The position numbers and the translations under genes were made by a program. A stretch of 15,019 bases of DNA from Gammaproteobacteria bacterium (GTDB lineage Bacteria > Pseudomonadota > Gammaproteobacteria > Steroidobacterales > Rariloculaceae): the NCBI GenBank assembly GCA_017577365.1, contig PKRJ01000073.1, positions 1-15,019 of the forward strand. Direction: 5' to 3'. This document shows, in pieces, positions 1 to 6,707 of this stretch; position 1 is the first letter of the stretch; every line of letters starts with the position of its first letter. Below the pieces are notes generated by a model that saw only the letters and a list, made by a program, of their open reading frames with translations, did no database searches and was not told the DNA's origin.

Positions 1-25
1 GCTGCAGACGCCGAATGCAGGCCGG

Positions 26-955
26 CTAGAAGCCCTTGCTTTCGTAGTCCCAGTCGGCATCGCGGCAGAGACCGCAGTCGGCGCCGACGAACATGCGCGA
101 CGCTTCGGCGCTCCCGCGCAGCTGCCAGTCGAGCCAGGCGATGACGACTTCGGCGACGGCGCCGCCGTTCGGCTCCCAGTACGTGCCGCCGTGACCCTTG
201 TCGATATTCGCCACCGCGACCGGCACGTGATCGATCTTGGCGTAGTCGTCCATGCCGTTCGCGTACGCGATGTCGCTCGGTCCGCCGAGCACGTACAGCG
301 TCGGCGTATGCAGGTCCTTGAGCCGATCTTTCGTCTCGACCATACCGGCCATCCGCGTTTCGCCATCGATGAAGAGTCCGCTGTTCATGACGATCACGGT
401 CTTCACGCGCGGGTCCGCCGCGATGGACAGCGCCTGGATGCCGCCGCAGCTGAAGCCCGAGATCGCGATCTGCTCGGGATCGATGCGGCCGTAATAGGGG
501 CTGCCGGGACGCGCGTTTTCCGAGAGCGCCCAGTCGATCGCAGCGCGGAGCTGCTCGGGACGCGTCGGCGCGTAGCTCTCCATGCTCGCGCCCTCGGGCC
601 GCGGTGGCGCTTCCGTCTTACCGGGGCCGTTGTGGATGCCGCCGGGCGCGATCGCGAGATAACCGTGCGACGCGATGTTCAAGAGATGCAGCCGCGCGCT
701 CGCGCCGTCGTTCGAGCAGCCGCCATTGCCGAACACGTAAACGCCGAGCTTCGCGTCACCGAGACTCGCGAGGTCCGCCGGGCGGTACACGACGTGGTCC
801 GGCAGCCCCGGGTCGATCTCCTTCATTGGAGGAAACGGACCGGTGCCGGGAGTGTCCGGAATCGCGTCCTGGTTCTGCGGGGGCTGCGCCGACGCGATGT
901 GCGCGGCGCTCACGATCACTGCAGCGACTACCGCGGCAATTCTGTGAGAGCTCAT
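26..955 (-). CDS. Exported alpha/beta hydrolase (dienelactone-hydrolase-like fold)
   Basis: This 309-residue protein has an N-terminal signal peptide (about residues 1-23, ending in an Ala-Ser-Ala type cleavage site), so it probably acts outside the inner membrane. The nucleophile elbow G-F-S-C-G places the catalytic serine at residue 169. Asp228 in GGPSD and His255 in DKGHGG are good candidates for the rest of the triad. Four cysteines (80, 170 and two near the C-terminus in the segment ADCGLC) could form disulfides. A GGAG Shine-Dalgarno sequence lies 7 bases before the ATG. The gene is followed upstream, after a gap of about 180 bases, by another exported esterase on the same strand, so the two may share a role in ester hydrolysis. 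The substrate is unknown; the family covers esterases, dienelactone hydrolases and acetyl-xylan-type esterases. Confidence 0.85.
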   Translation of the reverse strand: MSSHRIAAVVAAVIVSAAHIASAQPPQNQDAIPDTPGTGPFPPMKEIDPGLPDHVVYRPADLASLGDAKLGVYVFGNGGCSNDGASARLHLLNIASHGYLAIAPGGIHNGPGKTEAPPRPEGASMESYAPTRPEQLRAAIDWALSENARPGSPYYGRIDPEQIAISGFSCGGIQALSIAADPRVKTVIVMNSGLFIDGETRMAGMVETKDRLKDLHTPTLYVLGGPSDIAYANGMDDYAKIDHVPVAVANIDKGHGGTYWEPNGGAVAEVVIAWLDWQLRGSAEASRMFVGADCGLCRDADWDYESKGF

Positions 956-1135
956 GGTGATCTCCGCAAGACGGCTGAAGTCTTGGCCTGTTTCGCTTCC
1001 GGGATGCTACCGCCTATTCAGAATGCTGTCAGCCGGTAAGGGGCGCGACGCTGGCGAATTTGGCCACCTAGCCATCGACCGAAGTGCGGCAAGCGTGGCG
1101 GATCATTGTGCTCTGCGCGGCTTGGCAGCCCGGAG

Positions 1136-2710
1136 TCAGCGGCAGGAGAAGCTATCGGCGGAATTCGGATCGCCGCCGTCGTAGCGCGCCACCTTCGGAT
1201 AGGGACACAACGGCCGCGTAACGCCCGGAAAGGCGCTCCCGGTTGCGATGATTCGATCCGGTGCTTCGCCTTCCTCGACCCACGCCTGGATCGCCGTCAG
1301 CATGTCGAAGGTGTCCGTCGCCTGGCCGCCGGCACAGTGTGTCATCCCGGGCACGAAGAACATCCGGGCCCAGTCGTGCGGCCCTTCGTCGTCGCGCGGC
1401 GTAATCTTCGCGTACCAGTCGATCAGCGCGCCTGCCGACATGCCCTGATCGGACAGACCGTGATAGACGATGAGCTTCCCGCCGCGCCCGGCGAACGTCG
1501 AGTGCAGCGTCGCGATCGCGTCGTTGATCGCCGCGGTCTCCGCCGTCGCCGCGGCATCGCGGTCGAAGTCGAACTCGAGCGGATCGAGGTCCGGCCGCGC
1601 CGGGGTCATCGCGAACAGACGCAGCGTGTCGGCGCCGAGTGTCGCGTTCGCCGGCGGCCGGCCGTCGGTGCCGAGATGCATCGAGCGCCATGCGGAACTT
1701 GCGATGCCGGTATCGAACGGGAAGGGGCCGTAGAGCGATTCGCCGCTGGAGTTGCGTGCGCCGCCGAAAATGTCCCGCAACGCTTCGACCTGCGGCTCGG
1801 CGAGACACTGTCCGCCGGCGTCGTTCCCGGCCGCGCCGCACTGCAACGAACCCGGATCGAAGCCGCAGGCTTCGAAGTCGTTGATCATGCCGTCCGCGAG
1901 GCCGTCGAGCGCGTCGCACTGGGCCGTGACGGCGTCCGCGACGGCTTTGAGCTGCGCGTCGGTGAACGCGCGAGACAAATCGGGCTTGCCGTCGGCGCCG
2001 AGGGGCGCGATGCGCGTGACGGTCTGAAGGCTATACACCTGATTCACCGCGATCCGCGTCAGATTGAACGCGGGATTGCCCGCGACCACGCCGTCGAACT
2101 CGAGCGGCAGCCTTTGCGCGGCGAGCATCCCTTCGCGGCCGCCGGTCGAGCAGCCCATGAAGTAGGAATACTCCGGCGCGCGGCCGTAGAAACGGTTGAT
2201 GATGTTCTTGGCCTCGTACGTCGTTCGCTGCACGGCCTGATAGGCGAAGTCGAGCTTCGCCTGCTGATCGACGGCAAAGCTCGAATCGACCATGCTCCGG
2301 CCGCGATGGCCGCCATCCGTGCTGACCACCGCGAAGCCGCGCGCAAGTGCCGACGGCGCACCCGGGACGTTCCCGAGCGCGGGATTCAATACGCCGTTCA
2401 GGCCGCCGCCACCCTGGAACAGGAACCGGCCGTTCCATTCGAGCGGCAGCCGCAGCTCGAAGCCGATGCCGAGCGAGACGCCGTCGATCGACGATGGGCG
2501 TGGGTTCAGCGTGACGCGGAACAGGCAATGCGCCGGCAGCGACGCGTCACTGGCCACCCACTCGGCGGTGTCGACCCGAAAGGCCGGTGTGTCGAGCGTC
2601 GCGAGCGCCGCGCATGCGGTTCGCGATTCGGCTTCGGTTGCGGCGGCCGGGCACGCGGCGATCGTCCCGAGCCCGATGATGACGGCGGAGCCGGCGATAA
2701 GCTGGCGCAT
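1136..2710 (-). CDS. Exported tannase/feruloyl esterase family protein
   Basis: The protein (524 residues from the chosen start) belongs to the tannase/feruloyl esterase family, which hydrolyses ester bonds of gallic or hydroxycinnamic acids. The nucleophile motif GCSTGG puts Ser188 at the active site. The acid is probably the Asp in HGLSDQG and the histidine lies in GMTHCAGG. The cysteines next to both Ser and His reproduce the CS-D-HC arrangement, in which a disulfide holds the triad together. The first 24 residues or so form a signal peptide (RQLIAGSAVIIGLGTIAAC), which is why the ATG at 2710 is preferred over an upstream in-frame ATG at 2782. A cysteine at the end of the hydrophobic stretch could also be a lipobox (TIAAC), so lipid anchoring is possible. 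Length is close to the family norm of about 500-560 residues. Confidence 0.88.
   Translation of the reverse strand: MRQLIAGSAVIIGLGTIAACPAAATEAESRTACAALATLDTPAFRVDTAEWVASDASLPAHCLFRVTLNPRPSSIDGVSLGIGFELRLPLEWNGRFLFQGGGGLNGVLNPALGNVPGAPSALARGFAVVSTDGGHRGRSMVDSSFAVDQQAKLDFAYQAVQRTTYEAKNIINRFYGRAPEYSYFMGCSTGGREGMLAAQRLPLEFDGVVAGNPAFNLTRIAVNQVYSLQTVTRIAPLGADGKPDLSRAFTDAQLKAVADAVTAQCDALDGLADGMINDFEACGFDPGSLQCGAAGNDAGGQCLAEPQVEALRDIFGGARNSSGESLYGPFPFDTGIASSAWRSMHLGTDGRPPANATLGADTLRLFAMTPARPDLDPLEFDFDRDAAATAETAAINDAIATLHSTFAGRGGKLIVYHGLSDQGMSAGALIDWYAKITPRDDEGPHDWARMFFVPGMTHCAGGQATDTFDMLTAIQAWVEEGEAPDRIIATGSAFPGVTRPLCPYPKVARYDGGDPNSADSFSCR
1719..1726 (+). other. KOPS motif GGGAAGGG
   Basis: Matches the FtsK-orienting consensus GGGNAGGG on the plus strand, pointing right toward the dif site. 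It lies within the antisense strand of the tannase-family gene. Confidence 0.5.
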
Positions 2711-2760
2711 GAGTGTCTTCTTCGGGTTTTTGTGCAAGCTTACGCGGCTTCTGGCGCAAT

Positions 2761-2768
2761 GGGGAGGG
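2761..2768 (+). other. KOPS motif GGGGAGGG
   Basis: Matches GGGNAGGG on the plus strand, pointing toward dif. It lies in the intergenic gap upstream of the tannase-family gene. Confidence 0.5.
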
Positions 2769-2781
2769 TGCGTCACCCGCA

Positions 2782-2906
2782 TTAGTTGTCGACCAGTAAA
2801 TCCGCGTAGTCGGGCTTGAGGACGGTAGGGCAGCGAACAGCTGCGAGTAGAAGCGGACCGAGTCAGTGAGGCCCTGTACTGACACGTGGATATGGAGGCG
2901 TTTCAT
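2782..2906 (-). pseudogene. Remnant of an ArsI/CadI-type glyoxalase-fold gene (frameshifted 5' fragment)
   Basis: From the ATG at 2906 the minus strand reads MKRLHIHVSVQGLTDSVRFY, then SQLFAA. This is the characteristic N-terminus of CadI/ArsI-type vicinal-oxygen-chelate proteins (cadmium-induced protein / organoarsenical C-As lyase). The match then jumps frame: PTVLKPDYADLLVDN follows in another frame and ends at a TAA (2782-2784). Family members read LFGAEPTVLKPDYAKWML at this point. The distance from ATG to TAA is 125 bases, not a multiple of three, so a deletion must lie near 2832-2837. Only about 40 of roughly 150 residues remain. The retained GGAG upstream of the ATG shows that the start region is intact. 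It cannot make a working enzyme. Confidence 0.72.
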
Positions 2907-3073
2907 CGGAATCACTCCGAAGGTGCTTAACCATGAAGGCCGCGCTGGCAGGGCACAATAAGGTGAATTCGGCGGATGCACGAATGATCGGAGGTGCCTC
3001 ACTCCTATCGGCAAGCGCAGTCTCGATCAGGGCGGCCCGGCTGAAGCATCTCGAGGCGTAGGGCAACGATCGC

Positions 3074-3469
3074 TCAGTTTGGAGCTCGGCGAAGGAACGC
3101 TGCGATCGGTTGCTCCGAGAACGCGGTCTTCGACCAAAGCTCGAGCTGGTCCAGGATCTTCACGAGCCGCACGCCGGGCGGCGAGAGCTCGTACGCAACA
3201 CCGCGCGGATGGGTCGCGAGCGGTCGGCGTCGGAGCAAGCCGCGCCGCTCGAGGCCATCTAGACGCTCGCGCAGCACCTTCGGCGTGATGCCCGGAAGGA
3301 GGCCCTCCAGCTCGCCGTATCGTCGCGGGCCGTTCTGCAGGTGCCACAGGATCAGCGACGTCCACCGATGCCCGAGAAAGGCCATCCAGTCTTCGACCGG
3401 ACAGGCGACCGGCGGCCGCGGGGAGGGCACGTCGAGCTCTATTCGATCCGGCGTCGCACCTACTGTCAT
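3074..3469 (-). CDS. HxlR-family transcriptional regulator
   Basis: This 131-residue protein has the HxlR winged helix-turn-helix layout. CPVEDWMAFLGHRWTSLILW (from residue 23) starts the domain. The recognition region PGITPKVLRERLDGLERRGL is followed by a wing ending in VAYELSPPGVRLVKILDQL. Cys23 sits where many redox- or aldehyde-sensing HxlR proteins keep their reactive cysteine, so thiol sensing is possible but unproven. The gene is divergent from the NTF2-like gene that starts at 3548. The 78-base gap between them holds an imperfect palindrome (3494-3515) that is a natural operator candidate. The regulator therefore probably controls itself and its neighbour. Confidence 0.88.
   Translation of the reverse strand: MTVGATPDRIELDVPSPRPPVACPVEDWMAFLGHRWTSLILWHLQNGPRRYGELEGLLPGITPKVLRERLDGLERRGLLRRRPLATHPRGVAYELSPPGVRLVKILDQLELWSKTAFSEQPIAAFLRRAPN
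3420..3427 (+). other. KOPS motif GGGGAGGG
   Basis: Matches GGGNAGGG on the plus strand, pointing toward dif. It lies inside the HxlR gene. Confidence 0.5.
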
Positions 3470-3493
3470 CGAGCTGCACCTTTCCGTTTGGAT

Positions 3494-3515
3494 AGGAACA
3501 AAACCTTATGTTTCT
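3494..3515. promoter_or_regulatory. Candidate HxlR operator palindrome
   Basis: Arms AGGAACA (3494-3500) and TGTTTCT (3509-3515) are complementary at six of seven positions around an 8-base AT-rich spacer. The element lies in the middle of the divergent promoter region between the HxlR gene and the NTF2-like gene, where such dimeric regulators usually bind. Binding is inferred only from position and symmetry. Confidence 0.35.
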
Positions 3516-3547
3516 CTTGCCTCGGCAGCCGACGAAGGAGGACTTCC

Positions 3548-4063
3548 ATGCCGAGGGTCACCTCGCCACGCGAGATGAAGGAGACGTTCGCACGTCTCTA
3601 CAATAGCCGAAACCTCGAAGACCTGGTCTCGCTTTACGAGCCGGGCGCCGTGCACGTGGACCCGACCGGCAAAACGACCGTCGGATCGGCGATCCGCGCC
3701 GAGCTCGAGTCGCTGCTGCGGCTACGAGGCACGATGGTCTCGACCAACAGCTTCTGTCTCGAGAACGGCGACCTGGCGCTGCTGCGAGCAGATTGGGCCG
3801 TGACGGACGAGCGCGGTGCCGTCGTCGCGTCGGGCAGCTCCACCGAGGTCGTTCGTCGGCAAGCGGATGGCCGCTGGCTTTACGTCATCGACCACGCGGG
3901 CGGCGCCAGCTTGCCCCCGTCTTCCCCGCTCAGGGCTGCTGCAGCGCCTTGCGAATCCACGCCCGAAGCGCCGCGATCGCCTCGGAATCCTTGTGCGCAG
4001 GCAGATAGACGAGATCGTAGCGGAAGCCTTCCATCCGAAGCTCCGGGCCGAACGGCCGAATGA
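3548..4063 (+). CDS. NTF2-like (SnoaL/DUF4440-type) protein with an unusual C-terminal tail
   Basis: The start ATG at 3548 follows a good Shine-Dalgarno sequence (AAGGAGG, about 3535-3541); a longer in-frame extension upstream would run across the HxlR promoter and is discounted. Residues 1-118 look like an NTF2-like cone domain: MKETFARLYNSRNLEDLVSL (helix 1), a DPTGK turn, then beta strands ending in GRWLYVIDHAGG. Such proteins are small hydrolases, isomerases or ligand binders; no catalytic pair can be assigned. The remaining 53 or so residues are rich in Pro, Ala, Arg and Ser. Most of them are encoded antisense to the end of the LysR gene (134-base overlap), so the tail looks like read-through after loss of an earlier stop. 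The gene is probably controlled by the divergent HxlR regulator. Confidence 0.75.
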   Translation: MPRVTSPREMKETFARLYNSRNLEDLVSLYEPGAVHVDPTGKTTVGSAIRAELESLLRLRGTMVSTNSFCLENGDLALLRADWAVTDERGAVVASGSSTEVVRRQADGRWLYVIDHAGGASLPPSSPLRAAAAPCESTPEAPRSPRNPCAQADRRDRSGSLPSEAPGRTAE

Positions 4064-4838
4064 GCGTGCCGCGCTCGAGCTCGTCGGCGATCAGCGCGAC
4101 GCTGAGCAGCGCCACGCCGTGCCCGGCGATCGCGGCCTGGATCGCCTGACTCTCGTCGGTGAAGATCAGCTCGGCCTTGGGTCTCAGCTCCGGCAGCCCG
4201 GCCGCCTCGAGCCACCGATCCCACGTCGCGTTCTCGCGCCGCCGTTTCCGCCATTCGAAATGGATCATCGTGTGCTTCGCGAGATCGCTCGCGTCACGCA
4301 CGCGGAGACGCGGGCTGCACACCGGAGCATACGCGTCCTCGAAGAGCGTCTCGGCCGCGTGGCCCGCGTAATCGCCGCGGCCGTAACGGATCGCCGCGTC
4401 GGCGACTCCGGAGCGCAGGTCGACCACCTCGTCACTCGCGTGGAGGCGGAGGTCCATGTTCGGATTGTCTCGATGAAACGCCGGCACGCGGGGCGCGAGC
4501 CACCGCGCAGTGAATGCGACGGTCGCAGACAGCGTAACGACGGTGCGCAGCTTCTTCGCCTTCAGTCGAGCGATCGCATCGGCGAACTTGTCGAAGCCCT
4601 CGCGCAGCACGGGATACAAGTCTCTGCCGTATGCGGTCAGCTCGAGGCGGCGCGGATGCCGCTCGAAGAGCTTCACGCCGAGCGCCTCCTCCAGCACGCG
4701 CACGTGATGACTGACGGCCGTCGGCGTGACCGCAAGCTCCGCGGCGGCCTTCTTCACGCTGAGATGGCGCGCGGTCGCCTCGAACGCTCGCAGCGCATGT
4801 AAAGGCGGCAGCCGTCGACGCGATTTCGAGCTGAGCAT
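3930..4838 (-). CDS. LysR-family transcriptional regulator, GcvA-like
   Basis: This 302-residue protein has full LysR length. The N-terminal helix-turn-helix spans about residues 12-70 (PPLHALRAFEATARHLSVKK and the recognition helix TPTAVSHHVRVLEE). The opening PPLHALRAFEATARHLS is typical of the GcvA-like branch. The rest is a periplasmic-binding-protein-like effector domain. The gene is divergent from the RidA-like gene (start 4927 or 4930) with an 88-base gap, so it probably regulates the RidA-like and cupin genes. Its 3' end overlaps the convergent NTF2-like gene by 134 bases. The effector is unknown; an amine or amino-acid-derived compound would fit the target genes. Confidence 0.9.
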   Translation of the reverse strand: MLSSKSRRRLPPLHALRAFEATARHLSVKKAAAELAVTPTAVSHHVRVLEEALGVKLFERHPRRLELTAYGRDLYPVLREGFDKFADAIARLKAKKLRTVVTLSATVAFTARWLAPRVPAFHRDNPNMDLRLHASDEVVDLRSGVADAAIRYGRGDYAGHAAETLFEDAYAPVCSPRLRVRDASDLAKHTMIHFEWRKRRRENATWDRWLEAAGLPELRPKAELIFTDESQAIQAAIAGHGVALLSVALIADELERGTLIRPFGPELRMEGFRYDLVYLPAHKDSEAIAALRAWIRKALQQP

Positions 4839-4853
4839 GATTCATCCGAGCGG

Positions 4854-4870
4854 CAAACATTATTCGTTTG
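4854..4870. promoter_or_regulatory. Candidate LysR binding site
   Basis: A perfect inverted repeat, CAAAC / GTTTG with a 7-base AT-rich spacer, lies between the LysR gene and the RidA-like gene. Size and location suit a LysR recognition half-palindrome in a divergent promoter. There is no experimental or comparative support here. Confidence 0.35.
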
Positions 4871-4926
4871 TGCGTCGGCGCGGCTTCGGCGATCGTTCCT
4901 CCAACCCGTCTTCATGATCAGGAGGC

Positions 4927-5337
4927 ATGATGAAGCCGCAACGTATCGTGACGAAGCCCGATCCGTACGAGCCGTTCCGACTGGCGCAGGGCTATAGAGT
5001 CGGAGAGCTGTTGTTCATCTCGGGTCAGGCCGCGTACGACGACGCCGGCGAGATCGTAGCGCCCGGCAACTTCGAGGCTCAAGCAAAGCAGGCGTTCGCG
5101 AATCTCGAGCGCGCGCTGCGCGCCGGCGGGTCGAGCCTGCGCAACGTCGTGAAGGTCACGATCTTCGTCACCGACATGGCGCATTTTCCGAAGATCGTCG
5201 AGCTTCGGGGCGTGTACTTCTCGCCGCCGTACCCCGCCGACACGATCGTGGCGGTCAGCCGCCTCTACCACGAGGACGCCCTGATCGAGATCGAGGCGAT
5301 TGCCGTGTCCGATGCGGCGGCCGAGCGAGACGCGTGA
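4927..5337 (+). CDS. RidA-like (YjgF/UK114) protein lacking the catalytic arginine
   Basis: The 136-residue protein shows the RidA fold signature: GELLFISGQAAYDDAGEIVA near the N-terminus, a central helix with LERALRAGGSSLRNVVKVTI, and the C-terminal strand LIEIEAIAV. Canonical RidA enzymes hydrolyse reactive enamines/imines and need an arginine in the segment YPARS. Here the aligned segment reads YPADT, with Asp in place of Arg. This suggests an Arg-less Rid subfamily, whose members need not have deaminase activity. Two adjacent ATGs occur. The AGGAGG ends one base before the first, so the second (4930) has the better spacing. It probably forms an operon with the cupin gene 103 bases downstream, under the divergent LysR regulator. 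Confidence 0.87.
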   Translation: MMKPQRIVTKPDPYEPFRLAQGYRVGELLFISGQAAYDDAGEIVAPGNFEAQAKQAFANLERALRAGGSSLRNVVKVTIFVTDMAHFPKIVELRGVYFSPPYPADTIVAVSRLYHEDALIEIEAIAVSDAAAERDA

Positions 5338-5440
5338 GTCGGGTCGGCACGCAAACTCCGGTCACTTCAGAGGCCCGATTCCGTCTTTCGCGAAGCGCGA
5401 TCCCTTAGCTATCTGAACCGAGGACAAGAGGCCATTTCTC

Positions 5441-5854
5441 ATGAGCGTAAGACACTTCACGAGCAACGACGCGATGTTCTATCAGTATGCGGACCGCCCG
5501 ATATTCGTCGGCGACGTCCTCGACTCGTCGAACAGCGAATCGATGAGCGTCGGCTTCTATCGCAACGAGCGGAAAGGCGAAAAGAACGAGTGGATCGTCT
5601 CGTATGACGAGGCGCTGATCGTCACGAAGGGTCTCCTGGTCGTTCGTTCCAATGGGAGCGCAACCGTCGCGCGTCCTGGCGAAGTGATTTTTCTGACGAA
5701 AGGCACGGAGGTCACCTATGAAGCCGGCGAAGACGACACCGAGGTCGTCTACGTGACCTATCCGCATTGGATCGACGCACACATGAAATCGCCGCACGTC
5801 GACCTGTTGAACGCCTACCGGCCGGTAGACGCGCAGAGGGCACCGGCGACCTGA
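5441..5854 (+). CDS. EutQ-like cupin domain protein
   Basis: The 137-residue protein is a single-domain cupin resembling the C-terminal part of EutQ. Its start YADRPIFVGDVLDSSNSESM and the core ALIVTKGLLVVRSNGSATVA, then PGEVIFLTKGTEVTYEA match that pattern. The HxH metal motif of classical cupins is missing, so no metal-dependent activity can be assumed; EutQ itself is linked to ethanolamine use. An AGAGG sequence about 10 bases upstream supports the ATG at 5441. Placement after a RidA-like gene and a divergent LysR regulator suggests a small pathway for an amine or amino-acid-related compound. The last 40 bases overlap the convergent methyltransferase gene. Confidence 0.83.
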   Translation: MSVRHFTSNDAMFYQYADRPIFVGDVLDSSNSESMSVGFYRNERKGEKNEWIVSYDEALIVTKGLLVVRSNGSATVARPGEVIFLTKGTEVTYEAGEDDTEVVYVTYPHWIDAHMKSPHVDLLNAYRPVDAQRAPAT

Positions 5855-6612
5855 CGGCCGCTGGCTGGGCCGGCATGTCGGCCGGCCCGGTCTGCCTCCT
5901 TGCTCACAACGAGCATCTCGTTCCCGCCCTTCTGGAACTCGTACTTCACCCGCACGATCCTCGTGTCGATCCCGTCGCTGCGCAGCGCGTCAGTCGCGGA
6001 GTCGAGGTGGCGCGATCGACGCGATCCGAGCTCGAGGAGAGGGAAGACCCGAACCTCGTCCGCCACGCGGCAGAGTTCCTTGAGCGCCGCAACGTGAAAG
6101 CCGAAATCGAGCTGCTCCGAGTAGAGAAACAGCAAGTGCGAGCAGAGCGCGAGCCGGAACCTGCGATCGGGGAACGGCAGCTCCGGCAGCGCGGCGTCGA
6201 CGTAGCGGCCGACCCTGCGTCCGTGCGGATAGTCGGCGAGGAACGTCTCCATCGCCTCCAAGCGCGCCGCGACGAGGGCGTCCACCGATTCGAAATGGTT
6301 CCAGACGAACTCGTCGGCATTCTTTCGAAGCTCGGCCGCGATCACCGGCGCCGTCTCGGTGACGCGAGAACGCAGCTCCTCCGCGGAGAAACGGTACATC
6401 GGGTCGACCGACACGACTTCGGTGCCCCTGCGAGTCGCCTCCGAGTTGAACGAGGCGGGCCCGTCACCGCAGCCGAGAATCGGACCGCGAAGATCCTGCG
6501 GCGAAAGATCGAACATCGCGCAGTACTCGTCGAACGGGCGGCCCCTCGCTCCTGGAGCAAGAACGCACTTGCTGCTGGGAGCCGCTGGCCAGCGCCGGGT
6601 AGCCGCCCCCAT
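5815..6612 (-). CDS. Class I SAM-dependent methyltransferase
   Basis: The protein (265 residues from the ATG at 6612) has a recognisable SAM-binding motif I, ILGCGDGPASFN (glycines near residues 47-51), and a motif II acidic residue in VVSVDP. Further family-like segments are ADYPHGRRVGRYVDAALPEL and LALCSHLLFLYSEQLDFGFH. The reading frame is open further upstream, to 6738, but that part would overlap the divergent secreted-protein gene and looks unrelated; the true start could even lie a little downstream of 6612. The natural C-terminus probably lies soon after GGNEMLVV; about 27 further residues run through a GC-rich hairpin into the cupin gene. The substrate is unknown. Confidence 0.8.
   Translation of the reverse strand: MGAATRRWPAAPSSKCVLAPGARGRPFDEYCAMFDLSPQDLRGPILGCGDGPASFNSEATRRGTEVVSVDPMYRFSAEELRSRVTETAPVIAAELRKNADEFVWNHFESVDALVAARLEAMETFLADYPHGRRVGRYVDAALPELPFPDRRFRLALCSHLLFLYSEQLDFGFHVAALKELCRVADEVRVFPLLELGSRRSRHLDSATDALRSDGIDTRIVRVKYEFQKGGNEMLVVSKEADRAGRHAGPASGRQVAGALCASTGR
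5867..5888. terminator. GC-rich hairpin between convergent genes
   Basis: A perfect 8-bp stem (GGGCCGGC / GCCGGCCC) with a 6-base loop begins 12 bases after the cupin stop codon. It could end transcription of the cupin operon, but no T-run follows on either strand, so intrinsic termination is uncertain. Confidence 0.35.
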
Positions 6613-6707
6613 GACCCGATACGGAACTCTGGTGAGGTATCGAAGTCGAGCGTTGAAGGCTTCGCTCCCTGTGACACGAGGGACACCGACGGCGTCGAGG
6701 AGGTTAC

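Noticed and set aside
1106..2785. Long open frame on the plus strand (559 codons)
   Set aside because: It is antisense to the tannase-family gene, rich in Arg with no recognisable domain; a by-product of high-GC codon use.
2933..3061. 42-codon open frame on the plus strand and an overlapping minus frame between the glyoxalase remnant and the HxlR gene
   Set aside because: The translation (ending SAVSIRAARLKHLEA) looks somewhat protein-like and may be another gene fragment, but I cannot match it to a family and it lacks a ribosome binding site.
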